Shown one piece after another: positions 30,186-38,372 of a DNA stretch of 64,000 nucleotides. The stretch is from CAZXIC01 sp964640195 (GTDB taxonomy: Archaea > Iainarchaeota > Iainarchaeia > Iainarchaeales > GCA-2688035). Where the stretch lies: NCBI GenBank assembly GCA_964640195.1, contig CAZXIC010000001.1, forward strand, positions 110,285-174,284, read 5' to 3'. Below the pieces are notes generated by a model. It was not told the origin of the DNA. It made no database searches and was given only the letters and a program-made list of their open reading frames with translations. Position numbers and translations under genes: made by a program. Positions within the stretch are counted from its first letter, which is position 1. Every line of letters starts with the position of its first letter.

Positions 30186-30749
30186 ATGGGTAAAGGGAAA
30201 AGTAGCCTGGGCGGGTTTCTGCGCAGGTTGGAGGATGCCTTTGCAAGGCAGGACGCGTTTGCTTTGAGGGAATTGGGGAACAGGGCGATTGAAGAGGCTG
30301 CGCTGGCGAACAACAGGCTGCTTGCGGAGGTTGCGCTTATTGCCTACTGCCTGCACAAGCTGTGCAGCAAGCAGCACATCGTAAGGCACGGCAAGTGGGC
30401 AAGCGTAAGGAAAGCGATTGAAGGGAATCTGGGCAGGGCTGTTGCAGCGCTTGAGAAAGGCAACAAAGCGGGGTTTGAAAAAAAGCTGCGGGGCGTAATT
30501 GGCTCGATTCAGCTTGTGGACAGGCAGCTGGGCAACTACGTCCAGGGGTTGTATGAGAAAGCAAAGGTAAAGTATGCAAGCAACGCATACGCGCTTGGGC
30601 TCGGCTTGGGGCAGTCTGCAGCATTGACCGGCGCAGACAAGAAGGATTTGCTGCGCTATATCGGCGTAACCAAGCTGCACGACAGGGAAGCTGTTACGCT
30701 CGGCATAAGGGAAAGGCTTGAAAGGCTGAGGAAGCGCCTGGGGGAATGA
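30186..30749 (+). CDS. All-helical protein, unknown
   Basis: 187 residues of alternating helices (LRELGNRAIEEAALANNRLL, AEVALIAYCLHKLCSKQHIV, LVDRQLGNYVQGLYEKAKVK, GLGLGQSAALTGADKKDLLR). No signal or membrane segment. TATA-like ATTAAATAG lies ~35 bases before the ATG. It stands 4 bases before the PIN-domain gene, strongly suggesting co-transcription and a joint role in RNA biology. Family not recognised. Confidence 0.65.
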   Translation: MGKGKSSLGGFLRRLEDAFARQDAFALRELGNRAIEEAALANNRLLAEVALIAYCLHKLCSKQHIVRHGKWASVRKAIEGNLGRAVAALEKGNKAGFEKKLRGVIGSIQLVDRQLGNYVQGLYEKAKVKYASNAYALGLGLGQSAALTGADKKDLLRYIGVTKLHDREAVTLGIRERLERLRKRLGE

Positions 30750-30753
30750 TAGC

Positions 30754-31419
30754 ATGCAAATTGTATTTGACTCCTCGTCCTTGATTTCGGTTGGCCAAAG
30801 CTGCCTTATTGAGGTGCTGCACGGATTGCACGATGCAATGAATGCCGAGTTTGTCATCCCAAAATCGGTTTTCAGGGAGGCTGTGCGCAGGCCATTGCGC
30901 ATCAGGCGCTTTGAATTGAATGCCGTCAGGCTGGGGAAAGCTGTTGACGAAAAATGGCTGCATGTCGTTGGCTTGCAGGGCAGGGGAAGCGCAGAGGAAA
31001 TAATGCGCACTGCAAACAGCTGTTTCTACATCAGGGGCAAGCCTGTTGCGTTGCTGCAGAGGGGTGAAGTGGATGCACTGGCTTTGGCCCTGCAGTTGAA
31101 GGCCGCAGCCCTTGTGATTGACGAGAGAACCGCAAGAATGCTGGTTGAAGCGCCCTTCAAGCTCAGGGATTTGATGCAGAGCAGGCACATGGAAAAAATA
31201 GCCGTGGACAGGGGAAAGGCGGAAAGCTTCGGGCTGTTATTCAAGGGCTTGAGCATTGTGAGGAGCGTTGAACTGATTGCCCTTGCATTTGAACTCGGTT
31301 TGCTGGGCAGGGAGTTGCAGCAGAGCAAGCAGGCTTTGCACGCTGCACTGTATGCTGCAAAGTACAGCGGCTGCGCTGTAAGCAGCAGGGAAATCGAGCA
31401 GTTTTTGAAGGGGTTTTAA
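30754..31419 (+). CDS. PIN-domain ribonuclease-like protein
   Basis: 221 residues. The PIN acidic residues are visible: IVFDSSSLISVGQ (first Asp), LLQRGEVDALALALQ (Glu/Asp pair) and AALVIDERTARMLVEA (third Asp). The C-terminal ~90 residues are helical. PIN proteins are metal-dependent RNases found in RNA processing and VapC toxins; no VapB-like gene is adjacent, and the length exceeds VapC, so a processing role is likelier. In operon with the helical gene before it and possibly the GNAT gene after. Confidence 0.75.
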   Translation: MQIVFDSSSLISVGQSCLIEVLHGLHDAMNAEFVIPKSVFREAVRRPLRIRRFELNAVRLGKAVDEKWLHVVGLQGRGSAEEIMRTANSCFYIRGKPVALLQRGEVDALALALQLKAAALVIDERTARMLVEAPFKLRDLMQSRHMEKIAVDRGKAESFGLLFKGLSIVRSVELIALAFELGLLGRELQQSKQALHAALYAAKYSGCAVSSREIEQFLKGF

Positions 31420-31470
31420 ATGCAGCCTGCGGCAATTGATGGGAATGTTTCGCTGCATGGGGTGAGCTAA

Positions 31471-31938
31471 ATGCAGATAAGGGAAGTGAAGGAAGCAGAC
31501 CTGCCTGAAATAGTTTCCCTGATAAAGGAAGAGTTCCCTTATGCTGCAATTGACCTGGCAAAGATAAGGGAAAGGATTGCAAGCAAAAAAATATTTGTTT
31601 TCAAGGCTGTTGAAAGGCGCATTCTGCTCGGATTCGTTGAAGCGGAAATGATTGCGCAGGACGTTGCGAGAATAAATGGCCTGACTGTCAAGCCGGAGTT
31701 CAGGAAGAAGGGGATTGCGGCAGGGCTGCTTGAGCACATGCTGTCATTCCTCAGGGAAAGGGGGGCGAAAAGGATAATGCTGCTGGTTAAGCAGTCAAAC
31801 GAAGAGGCAAAGCAGTTGTACAAGCAAAAGGGATTCAGGTTCATGGGATTGTATCAGCGGGAAATAGACCAAAGCGTGGTTGAGGAAATGGAGCTTGATT
31901 TCAGTGCCAGCGGGGAAAAGCCGAGCTATGTGAGCTGA
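31471..31938 (+). CDS. GNAT N-acetyltransferase, RimI-like
   Basis: 155 residues. GNAT motifs: IREVKEADLPEIVSLIKEEF at the start, VARINGLTVKPEFRKKGIAA with the acetyl-CoA loop R-x-x-G-I/A-x-x, LLEHMLSFLRERGAKRIMLL, and NEEAKQLYKQKGFRFMGLY at the end, matching RimI-type acetyltransferases acting on protein N-termini. A tiny ORF of 16 codons sits just before it (31420-31470). Convergent with proS. Confidence 0.8.
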   Translation: MQIREVKEADLPEIVSLIKEEFPYAAIDLAKIRERIASKKIFVFKAVERRILLGFVEAEMIAQDVARINGLTVKPEFRKKGIAAGLLEHMLSFLRERGAKRIMLLVKQSNEEAKQLYKQKGFRFMGLYQREIDQSVVEEMELDFSASGEKPSYVS

Positions 31939-31961
31939 AAACCCGCTTTGAAAAAAGTCAT

Positions 31962-33395
31962 TCAATATCCCTTTGCAAACCAGGCTTTCACGCTTGCGTC
32001 CCTTCCGCACCTCACACACTTACCCTTAACCGGTTTTTGGCCAAAAGGAATGCACCTGGCGCTTGCGGTTGTTTCTTCCTTTATCTGCTGCTCACAATCA
32101 GGGCTGTTGCAGAAGTATGCAAGGACCATTTTCTTGGCGGAAAGCATTTCCTTGAATTCAGCCCAGGTTTTAACTTCAGCAGTGTTCTTCTCAAGGAAGC
32201 GCTTTGCGTTCTTGAACAAATCAGACTGCTGTTGCAGCAACAGCGCGCCGATTTTCTTGGCCAGGCTTTTTTCTTTTACAGTTTCCTTTTTCCCTGTATC
32301 TCTCCTCACAACGACAGCCTGGCGCTTTGCAACATCCTTGGGCCCGATTTCCACGCGCAGCGGAACCCCCTTCAGTTCCCATTCGTTGAACTTCCAGCCG
32401 GCGCTGTAAGCTTCCCTGTCATCAAGAATCGGCTTGAATTTGCCCAGCCTTTTTGCAATCAGCCTTGCTTTTCCCAAAACCTTTTCCCTGTTTTTCTCAA
32501 AAATTATCGGGACAACAACAACCTTGTTAGGCGCAACAGCTGGCGGAAGAACCAGGCCCTTGTTGTCGCCGTGGACCATTACAAGCGCGCCGAGCAGCCG
32601 CGTTGAAAAACCCCAGCTGTTCTGCCATGGCACCTGCTTTTTGCCCTGCTCATCCAGATAGCCTATCCCGAAAACCCTGGCAAAGCCCTGGCCCAGGTTG
32701 TGGCTTGTGCCCATCTGCAGGGCTTTTCCGTCAGGCATCAGCGCTTCAACAGTAAACGTTCTCTTCGCGCCGGCAAAGCGCTCTGATTCTGTTTTTTCGC
32801 CCACAACAGTGGGAATAGCAAGCAGCTGCTCGCACAGCAGCCTGTACTCATTAAGAAACAGCAGCGCTTCCTTCTCGCACTGCTCCTCAGTGGCGTAAAC
32901 GCAGTGGCCTTCCTGCCAAAGGAATTCCCTGGTGCGCAAGAAAAGCTTGCACTGCTTGACCTCCCAGCGTAGGACATTGCACCACTGGTTCAGCCTGAAC
33001 GGCAAATCCCTCCAGGAGCGAATCCACTTCGCGTAGCTGTTGTAAATTATCGTTTCCGAAGTCGGCCTTATTGCAACCCTCTCTTCAGCCTCCTCCTTTC
33101 CGGGCTCAACCCATGCAAGCTCAGGCTCAAAGCCTGCTGCATGTTTCGCCTCCCGTTCAAAAAAGCTTTTTGGAATCAGCAGGGGAAAGTATGCGTTCAT
33201 CACCCCTTTTTTTGAAATTGCCGCATTGAAGTGTTCCTGAATGTTTTCCCAGATGCGGTAAGCATTCGGCCTTATAACCATGAAACCCCTGATGGGAGCA
33301 TAGTCCGCAAGCTCGGAGCGCAGCACAACTTGATTGTACCACTCGCTGAACTGCTGCTCTTTCTTCACTGTGATGCCAAGCTGCTTTTCAGGCAT
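31962..33395 (-). CDS. proS: Prolyl-tRNA synthetase, archaeal/eukaryotic type
   Basis: 477 residues, the length of the short archaeal-type enzyme. Class II motifs are clear: motif 2 region VAIRPTSETIIYNSYAKWIR and SWRDLPFRLNQWCNVLRWE, TREFLWQEGHCVY, motif 3 GFSTRLLGALVMVHGDNKGL; an anticodon-binding domain follows (VVVPIIFEKNREKVLGKARL). The C-terminal zinc region has CNSPDCEQQI and CVRCG, ending in Tyr, as usual for this type. It charges tRNA-Pro; both tRNA-Pro genes and the proline pathway lie close by. Start ATG 33395. Confidence 0.97.
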   Translation of the reverse strand: MPEKQLGITVKKEQQFSEWYNQVVLRSELADYAPIRGFMVIRPNAYRIWENIQEHFNAAISKKGVMNAYFPLLIPKSFFEREAKHAAGFEPELAWVEPGKEEAEERVAIRPTSETIIYNSYAKWIRSWRDLPFRLNQWCNVLRWEVKQCKLFLRTREFLWQEGHCVYATEEQCEKEALLFLNEYRLLCEQLLAIPTVVGEKTESERFAGAKRTFTVEALMPDGKALQMGTSHNLGQGFARVFGIGYLDEQGKKQVPWQNSWGFSTRLLGALVMVHGDNKGLVLPPAVAPNKVVVVPIIFEKNREKVLGKARLIAKRLGKFKPILDDREAYSAGWKFNEWELKGVPLRVEIGPKDVAKRQAVVVRRDTGKKETVKEKSLAKKIGALLLQQQSDLFKNAKRFLEKNTAEVKTWAEFKEMLSAKKMVLAYFCNSPDCEQQIKEETTASARCIPFGQKPVKGKCVRCGRDASVKAWFAKGY

Positions 33396-33417
33396 TGTGG
33401 TTCACCACTAACCCATA

Positions 33418-34500
33418 TCATTTTCCAATAATATAAATGTTTTCCGTCTTTATCGCAGTGCCGTGCTGCATCTTCTTGAGTGTTTTGCTGTCAAAATCAA
33501 CTATTCCGCGAGCAAAAACCTTTCCGCTGCATTCGATTTCCACTACTTCCTTTCGCTTGAAATCGCCTTTCACAGCAGAAATGCCTTTGACGAGAAGGCT
33601 CTTTCTCTGCAAAAGCGCATCCTTTGCCCCGGAATCAACAGCGATTCTGCCCCTGGCCTGGCTGAACAGCACCCACTTTGCCCTGCTGCCAAGTGCCTTC
33701 TTTGGCAGAAACAGCGTGCCCAGCTCTTCCCCTTTTGCAATTCTCACCAAAACATTGTTCTCACGAGCATTTGCTATTACCACGGCGCAGCCGCTTGCAA
33801 CCGCAATCTTTGCTGCCTCTATTTTTGAACGCATGCCGCCAACAGCAGAAACGCTGCCTCTCCTGCCCGCTGCTTTCTCTATTTCCCCTGATATTTCCCT
33901 CACGACAGCAATCCTTTCAGCCAGAGTATTTTCCCTTGGATTGGCTGTGAAAAGCCCTGCAACGTCTGAAAGCATTACAAGCAGATGCGCGTCCAGCTTG
34001 CCTGCAACAAGGGCTGACAGCTTGTCATTGTCCCCGAAGCTTACGCCAATCTCGTCAATTGAAACAACATCATTCTCGTTTACAATCGGGATTATTCCAA
34101 GCTTCAGCAGCAGATTGAAGGCATTTCTCAGGTTCAGGTAAGTGCCGCGCCTGCTGAACGCATCATAGGTAAGCAAAATCTGGGCAACCTTCTGATTAAA
34201 TTTGTCAAAAGCCCCTGCGTACAAAAACATCAGCCTGTTCTGCCCGACAGCAAAGGAAGCCTGCCTCATTGCAATATCTCTTGGAGGCCTTTCAAGCCCG
34301 ATTTCCCTGAAACCACTGCCGATTGCGCCGCTTGTCACAATTATTACCTCCCTTCCCTGCTTCCTGAGCTGCATTACCTGCCCTGCAATCCTTGAGATAA
34401 AGTTCTGGTCAACCAAGCCCTCTTCGTTTGTCAGGGCATTCGTGCCAATTTTTACGACAATTCTCTTTGCCTTCTTGGCAACATCCCTTTCAACTGGCAT
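33418..34500 (-). CDS. proB: Glutamate 5-kinase with PUA domain
   Basis: 360 residues from ATG 34500, chosen for the GGTGAT just upstream; the frame reaches 34539. An amino-acid kinase domain (RIVVKIGTNALTN, VIIVTSGAIGSGF, PIVNENDVVS, FGDNDKLSALVAG) is followed by a PUA domain (residues ~270-355). It phosphorylates glutamate, the first step to proline. Third gene of the minus-strand proC-proA-proB run. The PUA domain is characteristic of bacterial-type ProB; full proline pathways of this type are not universal in archaea, so acquisition from bacteria is plausible. Confidence 0.95.
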   Translation of the reverse strand: MPVERDVAKKAKRIVVKIGTNALTNEEGLVDQNFISRIAGQVMQLRKQGREVIIVTSGAIGSGFREIGLERPPRDIAMRQASFAVGQNRLMFLYAGAFDKFNQKVAQILLTYDAFSRRGTYLNLRNAFNLLLKLGIIPIVNENDVVSIDEIGVSFGDNDKLSALVAGKLDAHLLVMLSDVAGLFTANPRENTLAERIAVVREISGEIEKAAGRRGSVSAVGGMRSKIEAAKIAVASGCAVVIANARENNVLVRIAKGEELGTLFLPKKALGSRAKWVLFSQARGRIAVDSGAKDALLQRKSLLVKGISAVKGDFKRKEVVEIECSGKVFARGIVDFDSKTLKKMQHGTAIKTENIYIIGK

Positions 34501-34560
34501 TATTGCATCACCTGCCTGAAGTCTTCGCCTCTCCAACAATCTCCGCTTCTAACACTTGCC

Positions 34561-35829
34561 CTATTTCCTCACCTGGCCGTTGCCGAAAATTTCGTACTTG
34601 TAGGAGCACAGCTCCCTTAATCCCATGGGCCCCCTGGCATGCAGCTTCTGCGTGCTGATGCCGATTTCCATGCCCAAGCCGAACTGGTTTCCGTCAGTGA
34701 ACCTCGTACTTGCGTTTGCGTAAACACATGCAGAATCCACTTCACGCATAAATTTTCCTATGCTCTCCCTGCTTTCCGAAAGGATTGCATCGCTGTGCTT
34801 GCTGCCGTAGGTGTTTATGTGGGTGATTGCCTCATCAATGCTTTCAACAATCTTTATTGCCAGAACCAAATCCAGGAACTCTGTTTTCCAGTCCTCCTCG
34901 CTTGCGTCCTTGACAGCAGTGATTCCAGCCTTCTGCAGGAGTTCCCTTGTTTTCTTGCACGCCCTTACCTCAACCCTGTTAGCCTGCAGTTCTTTCGCCA
35001 CAGCAGGCAAAAATTTTTCCGCAATCTTTTTGTGCACCAGCAGGGTTTCAATTGCATTGCAGGTGCCAGGCCTCTGGCACTTCGCGTTGATTACAATCCG
35101 CACAGCTTTCCCAAAATCAGCGCTTTCGTCAACAAAGCATTGGCAGTTGCCAACGCCTGTTTCAATTACAGGAACAGTGGCGTTCTGCACAACAAAATCA
35201 ATCAGGCCAGCGCCGCCCCTTGGGATAATCAAATCAATCAAGCCGTGCGCTTTAAGCATCTCCGCAACAACGCCCCTCTCTTTGGACGCAACTACCTGGA
35301 CGCAGTCTTCCTGCAATCCGGCTTTTGAGAGCGCCTTTCTGAGAGAATCGCCAATCGCGACATTGCTGTTCAGGGCATCGCTGCCACCTCTGAGGATTAC
35401 TGCATTGCCTGACTTGAGGCACAGCCCTGCGGCATCAACTGTGACGTTCGGCCTGCTTTCATATACAATGCCCACAACGCCGAACGGCACCCTGACCTTC
35501 CTGATAAGCAGACCGTCTCTTTGCTTCCACTCGTCAATTGTTTCGTTAACTGGGTCGTGCAGTCCAGCAACCTCATGCAGCTCTGCGGCAGTGCGTTCAA
35601 GCCTTTCCCTTGTCAAAGCCAGCCTGTCTACAAGTGCTTCGCTGATTCCTTTCGCCCTGGCAGCATCAACGTCTTTTTTGTTTGCCTTTATTATTTCAGC
35701 GCAGTCTGCTTTCAGCTGCAGTGCCATCAGCTGCAATGCCCTGTTCTTCTGCTCTGCTGCTGCAAGAGCCAGCTGTACCGCAGCCCTCCGCGCGTTCAGC
35801 GCAATCCCTTCAATCAATCCCTTGGTCAT
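34561..35829 (-). CDS. proA: Gamma-glutamyl phosphate reductase
   Basis: 422 residues, normal length. Aldehyde-dehydrogenase fold with the catalytic Cys in KCQRPGTCNAIETLLVH, the strands VPFGVVGIVYESRPNVTVDA and NAVILRGGSDALNSN, and the C-terminal FTDGNQFGLGMEIGISTQKL and HARGPMGL blocks typical of ProA. It reduces glutamyl-5-phosphate to the semialdehyde. GGTGAAAAA lies before the ATG at 35829. Lies between proC (upstream) and proB (downstream), all minus strand. Confidence 0.96.
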   Translation of the reverse strand: MTKGLIEGIALNARRAAVQLALAAAEQKNRALQLMALQLKADCAEIIKANKKDVDAARAKGISEALVDRLALTRERLERTAAELHEVAGLHDPVNETIDEWKQRDGLLIRKVRVPFGVVGIVYESRPNVTVDAAGLCLKSGNAVILRGGSDALNSNVAIGDSLRKALSKAGLQEDCVQVVASKERGVVAEMLKAHGLIDLIIPRGGAGLIDFVVQNATVPVIETGVGNCQCFVDESADFGKAVRIVINAKCQRPGTCNAIETLLVHKKIAEKFLPAVAKELQANRVEVRACKKTRELLQKAGITAVKDASEEDWKTEFLDLVLAIKIVESIDEAITHINTYGSKHSDAILSESRESIGKFMREVDSACVYANASTRFTDGNQFGLGMEIGISTQKLHARGPMGLRELCSYKYEIFGNGQVRK

Positions 35830-35898
35830 TTTTTCACCAGTACAGCAGCAACCTCAGCTTCCTTTGCTCAGTTGCCTGCAGCCTGCCTGATTGCTGTT

Positions 35899-36702
35899 TC
35901 AACCGCCTTTGCTCAGTTGCCTGCTCCGCTTTACTGCAGCGTTTATTGCGGCAGACAGGGCCTCTCCAACAGCTCTTTGCTTCAGCTTCTGCAGCCCCGC
36001 TTCCGTTGTCCCGCCAGGCGAGGAAACAGACTTGATGAGTTGCCCTGCATCTGTTTTATCTGACTGCAGCATCTTCGCTGTCCCGAGCATTGTCTGGGCA
36101 GCAAGCTCTGCAGAAGCCTGTCTGCCCAAGCCGTTTTTCTCTGCTGCTTCCGCAAGCGACTTGGCAAAGAACGCGAAGAACGCCGGACCGCTGCCTGACA
36201 AGGCTGTTACAGCGTCAAGCTGCCCTTCTTTCACTTCGCCAATGATGCCTGCAGAGGAAAAAATCCTTGCAACAAGTTCTTTGTCAAGCTCTGTCACTTT
36301 TTTTCCGACTGCAAAAGCGCCTGCCATCTGCTGCACCATGCAGGCAATGTTCGGCATTACCCTCACAACCCTCGCTGTTGGCACTGCTTTCTCATAGAAG
36401 GAAATCTTCAGGCCTGCTGCGATTGAGATAACCAGCTTGTTTTTCAACTGTTCACTGGTTTCCTGCAGCAGCTGCTGCATGTCCTGCGGCTTTACAGCCA
36501 GGAGAACGGCTTCAGCCTGGGCTGCCGCTTCTGCTGGACTTTGCGCAATCCGCACACTGAAATTTTCACTGACAAGGGCAAGCCTTTCAGCGCTTTTGTC
36601 AGCTACAACCAGTTCGCTTTCCTTGAATTTCTTGCTCTGCAGCATTGCGTAGAGCAGGGCGTATCCCATTTTTCCCGCGCCAACCACGGCAATCATCTCC
36701 AA
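35899..36702 (-). CDS. proC: Pyrroline-5-carboxylate reductase
   Basis: 267 residues. Rossmann start VVGAGKMGYALLYAMLQSK, substrate region VRVMPNIACMVQQMAGAFAV, and the family signature ALSGSGPAFFAFFAKSLAEA with TMLGTAKML. Last step of proline synthesis. The first gene of the proC-proA-proB run and 16 bases downstream of gpgS. After its stop a 19-base piece of its C-terminal coding end (CCTTTGCTCAGTTGCCTGC, 35906-35924) is repeated at 35861-35879, a small local duplication before proA. Confidence 0.95.
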   Translation of the reverse strand: MEMIAVVGAGKMGYALLYAMLQSKKFKESELVVADKSAERLALVSENFSVRIAQSPAEAAAQAEAVLLAVKPQDMQQLLQETSEQLKNKLVISIAAGLKISFYEKAVPTARVVRVMPNIACMVQQMAGAFAVGKKVTELDKELVARIFSSAGIIGEVKEGQLDAVTALSGSGPAFFAFFAKSLAEAAEKNGLGRQASAELAAQTMLGTAKMLQSDKTDAGQLIKSVSSPGGTTEAGLQKLKQRAVGEALSAAINAAVKRSRQLSKGG

Positions 36703-36718
36703 ACACCTCGTTCAAGAT

Positions 36719-37870
36719 TCATTGCCTGTGCCTCCTCTTGCTCTCCCTCAGGAAGTCGGCCATTCTCGCAAGCAAGTCCTTGTTCCACTGCTTCTTCATC
36801 CTGTAGTCGTGCAATCCGCGTATTGGCGGCCTTTCCCTCTCAACTATTTCTTTCTCGTTCAGGAAGTATTGGCGCTGCTCGCCTTCCTTTGCCGGCTCCT
36901 TTATCTCAGGAAACCTGTAAACAGTGCAAAAATTCTGCAAAAACTGCTGCCTCTCCGATTTCCCAAGCCTTGCTGCAATCACCTGCATTATCCCAAAAGC
37001 CATTCTGCCCAGGGCAACTGTTTCCTGGTTCCTGTGCACTCTTTCATCCAGGTCAACCTGCGCCATCACGTTCAAGCCAAAGCGCCTGTGGATGTCAATC
37101 AACAAGCCTGTTTCAACGCCGTAGCCGACAAAGAACGGAACGCTTTCAAGAACCTTCCTCTTCCCTGCATATTCCCCGCTGAGGGGCTGAATGAATCCGG
37201 TTAGGTCTGGAAAGTAGAGGTTGAAGATCGGCCTGACGCAGATTTCTGTTGTCCTGCCTCCGCCGTATGAAACTATCCTGTCCCCGAATTTTAGGGGCCT
37301 TCTGTAGAAGCCCTTGACATAGCCCAGTTCCTTGTTCTCAAGCAGCGGTCCAACCAAGCCGTAAACGAACTTCGGGTGGATGTTCTCAATGTCTGCGTCA
37401 ACCCAGCAGATGATGTCACCGCGCAGCGTGTGCAGGCTTTTCCACAGGTTTTCGCCCTTCCCGTAGAATACACCCAATTCCCTGAGATGCCTTTCGCTGG
37501 TAATAACCCTGGCACCGCACTTTTCGGCAATCTCAACAGTCCTGTCAGTGCTGCCGCTGTCAATTATTGCAATTTCATCAATGAGGTGCTTTTCGTCAAA
37601 AAGAACTTTCTTTAGGGGAGCGATTACGTTGGCAACGTTTTTCTCCTCGTTCAGCGTCGGGATTCCGAGGCTGATTTTCCTGCCCTGCTGCTGCTTCAGC
37701 TCAATCAGCCTGTCAACATCCTGGAACATGCTGTTGTGGAAGGTATGCGAATTAAACCAGCCCAGGACACTGGTGCTGTAGGCTTTTGCTCTGCGCTTAG
37801 CTGCAGGTTTGTCGCCAGCACTGCCCTTCCTTTTCATGCCCTCTGCAGCTTTTGCGCCTTTTGCAGCCAT
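36719..37870 (-). CDS. gpgS: Glucosyl-3-phosphoglycerate synthase
   Basis: 383 residues, GT81-type. An Ala/Lys-rich N-terminal tail (~30) precedes GWFNSHTFHNSMFQDVDRLI, ISLGIPTLNEEKNVANVI (nucleotide-binding), IIDSGSTDRT, GKGENLWKSLH, the metal-binding D-x-D in ICWVDADIENIHP, and LTGFIQPLSGEYAGKRKVLE, VPFFVGYGVETGLLIDI. These match GpgS, which joins glucose from NDP-glucose to 3-phosphoglycerate, the first step to glucosylglycerate or mannosylglucosylglycerate. First gene of a run with proC, proA, proB, so two osmolyte routes are co-located. A second ATG at residue 12 is possible. Confidence 0.92.
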   Translation of the reverse strand: MAAKGAKAAEGMKRKGSAGDKPAAKRRAKAYSTSVLGWFNSHTFHNSMFQDVDRLIELKQQQGRKISLGIPTLNEEKNVANVIAPLKKVLFDEKHLIDEIAIIDSGSTDRTVEIAEKCGARVITSERHLRELGVFYGKGENLWKSLHTLRGDIICWVDADIENIHPKFVYGLVGPLLENKELGYVKGFYRRPLKFGDRIVSYGGGRTTEICVRPIFNLYFPDLTGFIQPLSGEYAGKRKVLESVPFFVGYGVETGLLIDIHRRFGLNVMAQVDLDERVHRNQETVALGRMAFGIMQVIAARLGKSERQQFLQNFCTVYRFPEIKEPAKEGEQRQYFLNEKEIVERERPPIRGLHDYRMKKQWNKDLLARMADFLRESKRRHRQ

Positions 37871-37923
37871 TTTTTAACCCACCACGAAAACAACTGGTGC
37901 ATTCTCATTAATTAAATTTTGGA

Positions 37924-38024
37924 TGGGGCCTGGAGGATTTGAACCCCCGTTACAGCCAGTTTGGCAGTGTTTAACATTACACTGGCCCCAAGGCTGGGTC
38001 CTAACCAAGCTAGACTAAAGCCCC
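37924..38024 (-). tRNA. tRNA-Pro (GGG) with 27-base intron
   Basis: Minus strand, acceptor GGGGCTT pairs with AGGCCCC (one G-T pair), discriminator A. D-arm GTCTAGCTTGGTTAGGAC, T-arm GGGGG-TTCAAAT-CCTCC. Anticodon stem CAGCC/GGCTG, loop TT-GGG-G interrupted by an intron (37959-37985) after G37, before T38. The intron folds on itself (CAGTGT/ACACTG), as needed for the bulge-helix-bulge splicing site. 3' CCA not encoded. Lies 2 bases from the UGG gene. Confidence 0.9.
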
Positions 38025-38026
38025 AA

Positions 38027-38168
38027 TGGGGCTGGGAGGATTTGAACCCCCGTCGCTTGCTTGTCTGGAAAATTACCTTTTTTCTTTTCCCAGGGCTTTT
38101 CTTTTTTTGGGAAAAAAAGAAAAGGCCTCCCAAAGCAAGAATCCTGGACCAGACTAGACTACAGCCCC
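38027..38168 (-). tRNA. tRNA-Pro (UGG) with 67-base intron
   Basis: Minus strand, perfect acceptor GGGGCTG/CAGCCCC, discriminator A, D-arm TCTAGTCTGGTCCAGGA, T-arm as in the neighbour. Anticodon stem CTTGC/GCAAG; loop TT-TGG-G then a 67-base intron (38062-38128), then A38. The intron contains a long hairpin built from CTTTTCTTTTTTT and its complement. A TATA-like TTTAAAAAAACTC lies upstream at ~38193-38205. With the GGG gene it forms a likely dicistronic tRNA transcript. Confidence 0.9.
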
Positions 38169-38372
38169 TAAGCCTTTTGGTATAATTGGCTGAATGAGTT
38201 TTTTTAAAGCATTCAGGTGAATAAGAAAAAGAAGAATTATTCTCGCACTGGAAGTAATTCACCGTTCATGCGAACCGATACAAATTGTGCCGGGAAAGGC
38301 TTTTAAAGTTTCATTTTTTCCCAGGCTTAACTCCAGGGAAGAGGCTTGCAAAGTGCCTTTTGGCGAATGTAT

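Noticed and set aside
34811..35890. Long plus-strand open frame opposite proA
   Set aside because: Antisense shadow of the well-conserved proA gene.
37961..38185. Plus-strand open frame across the two tRNA-Pro genes
   Set aside because: It lies over clear tRNA structures on the other strand and is not coding.
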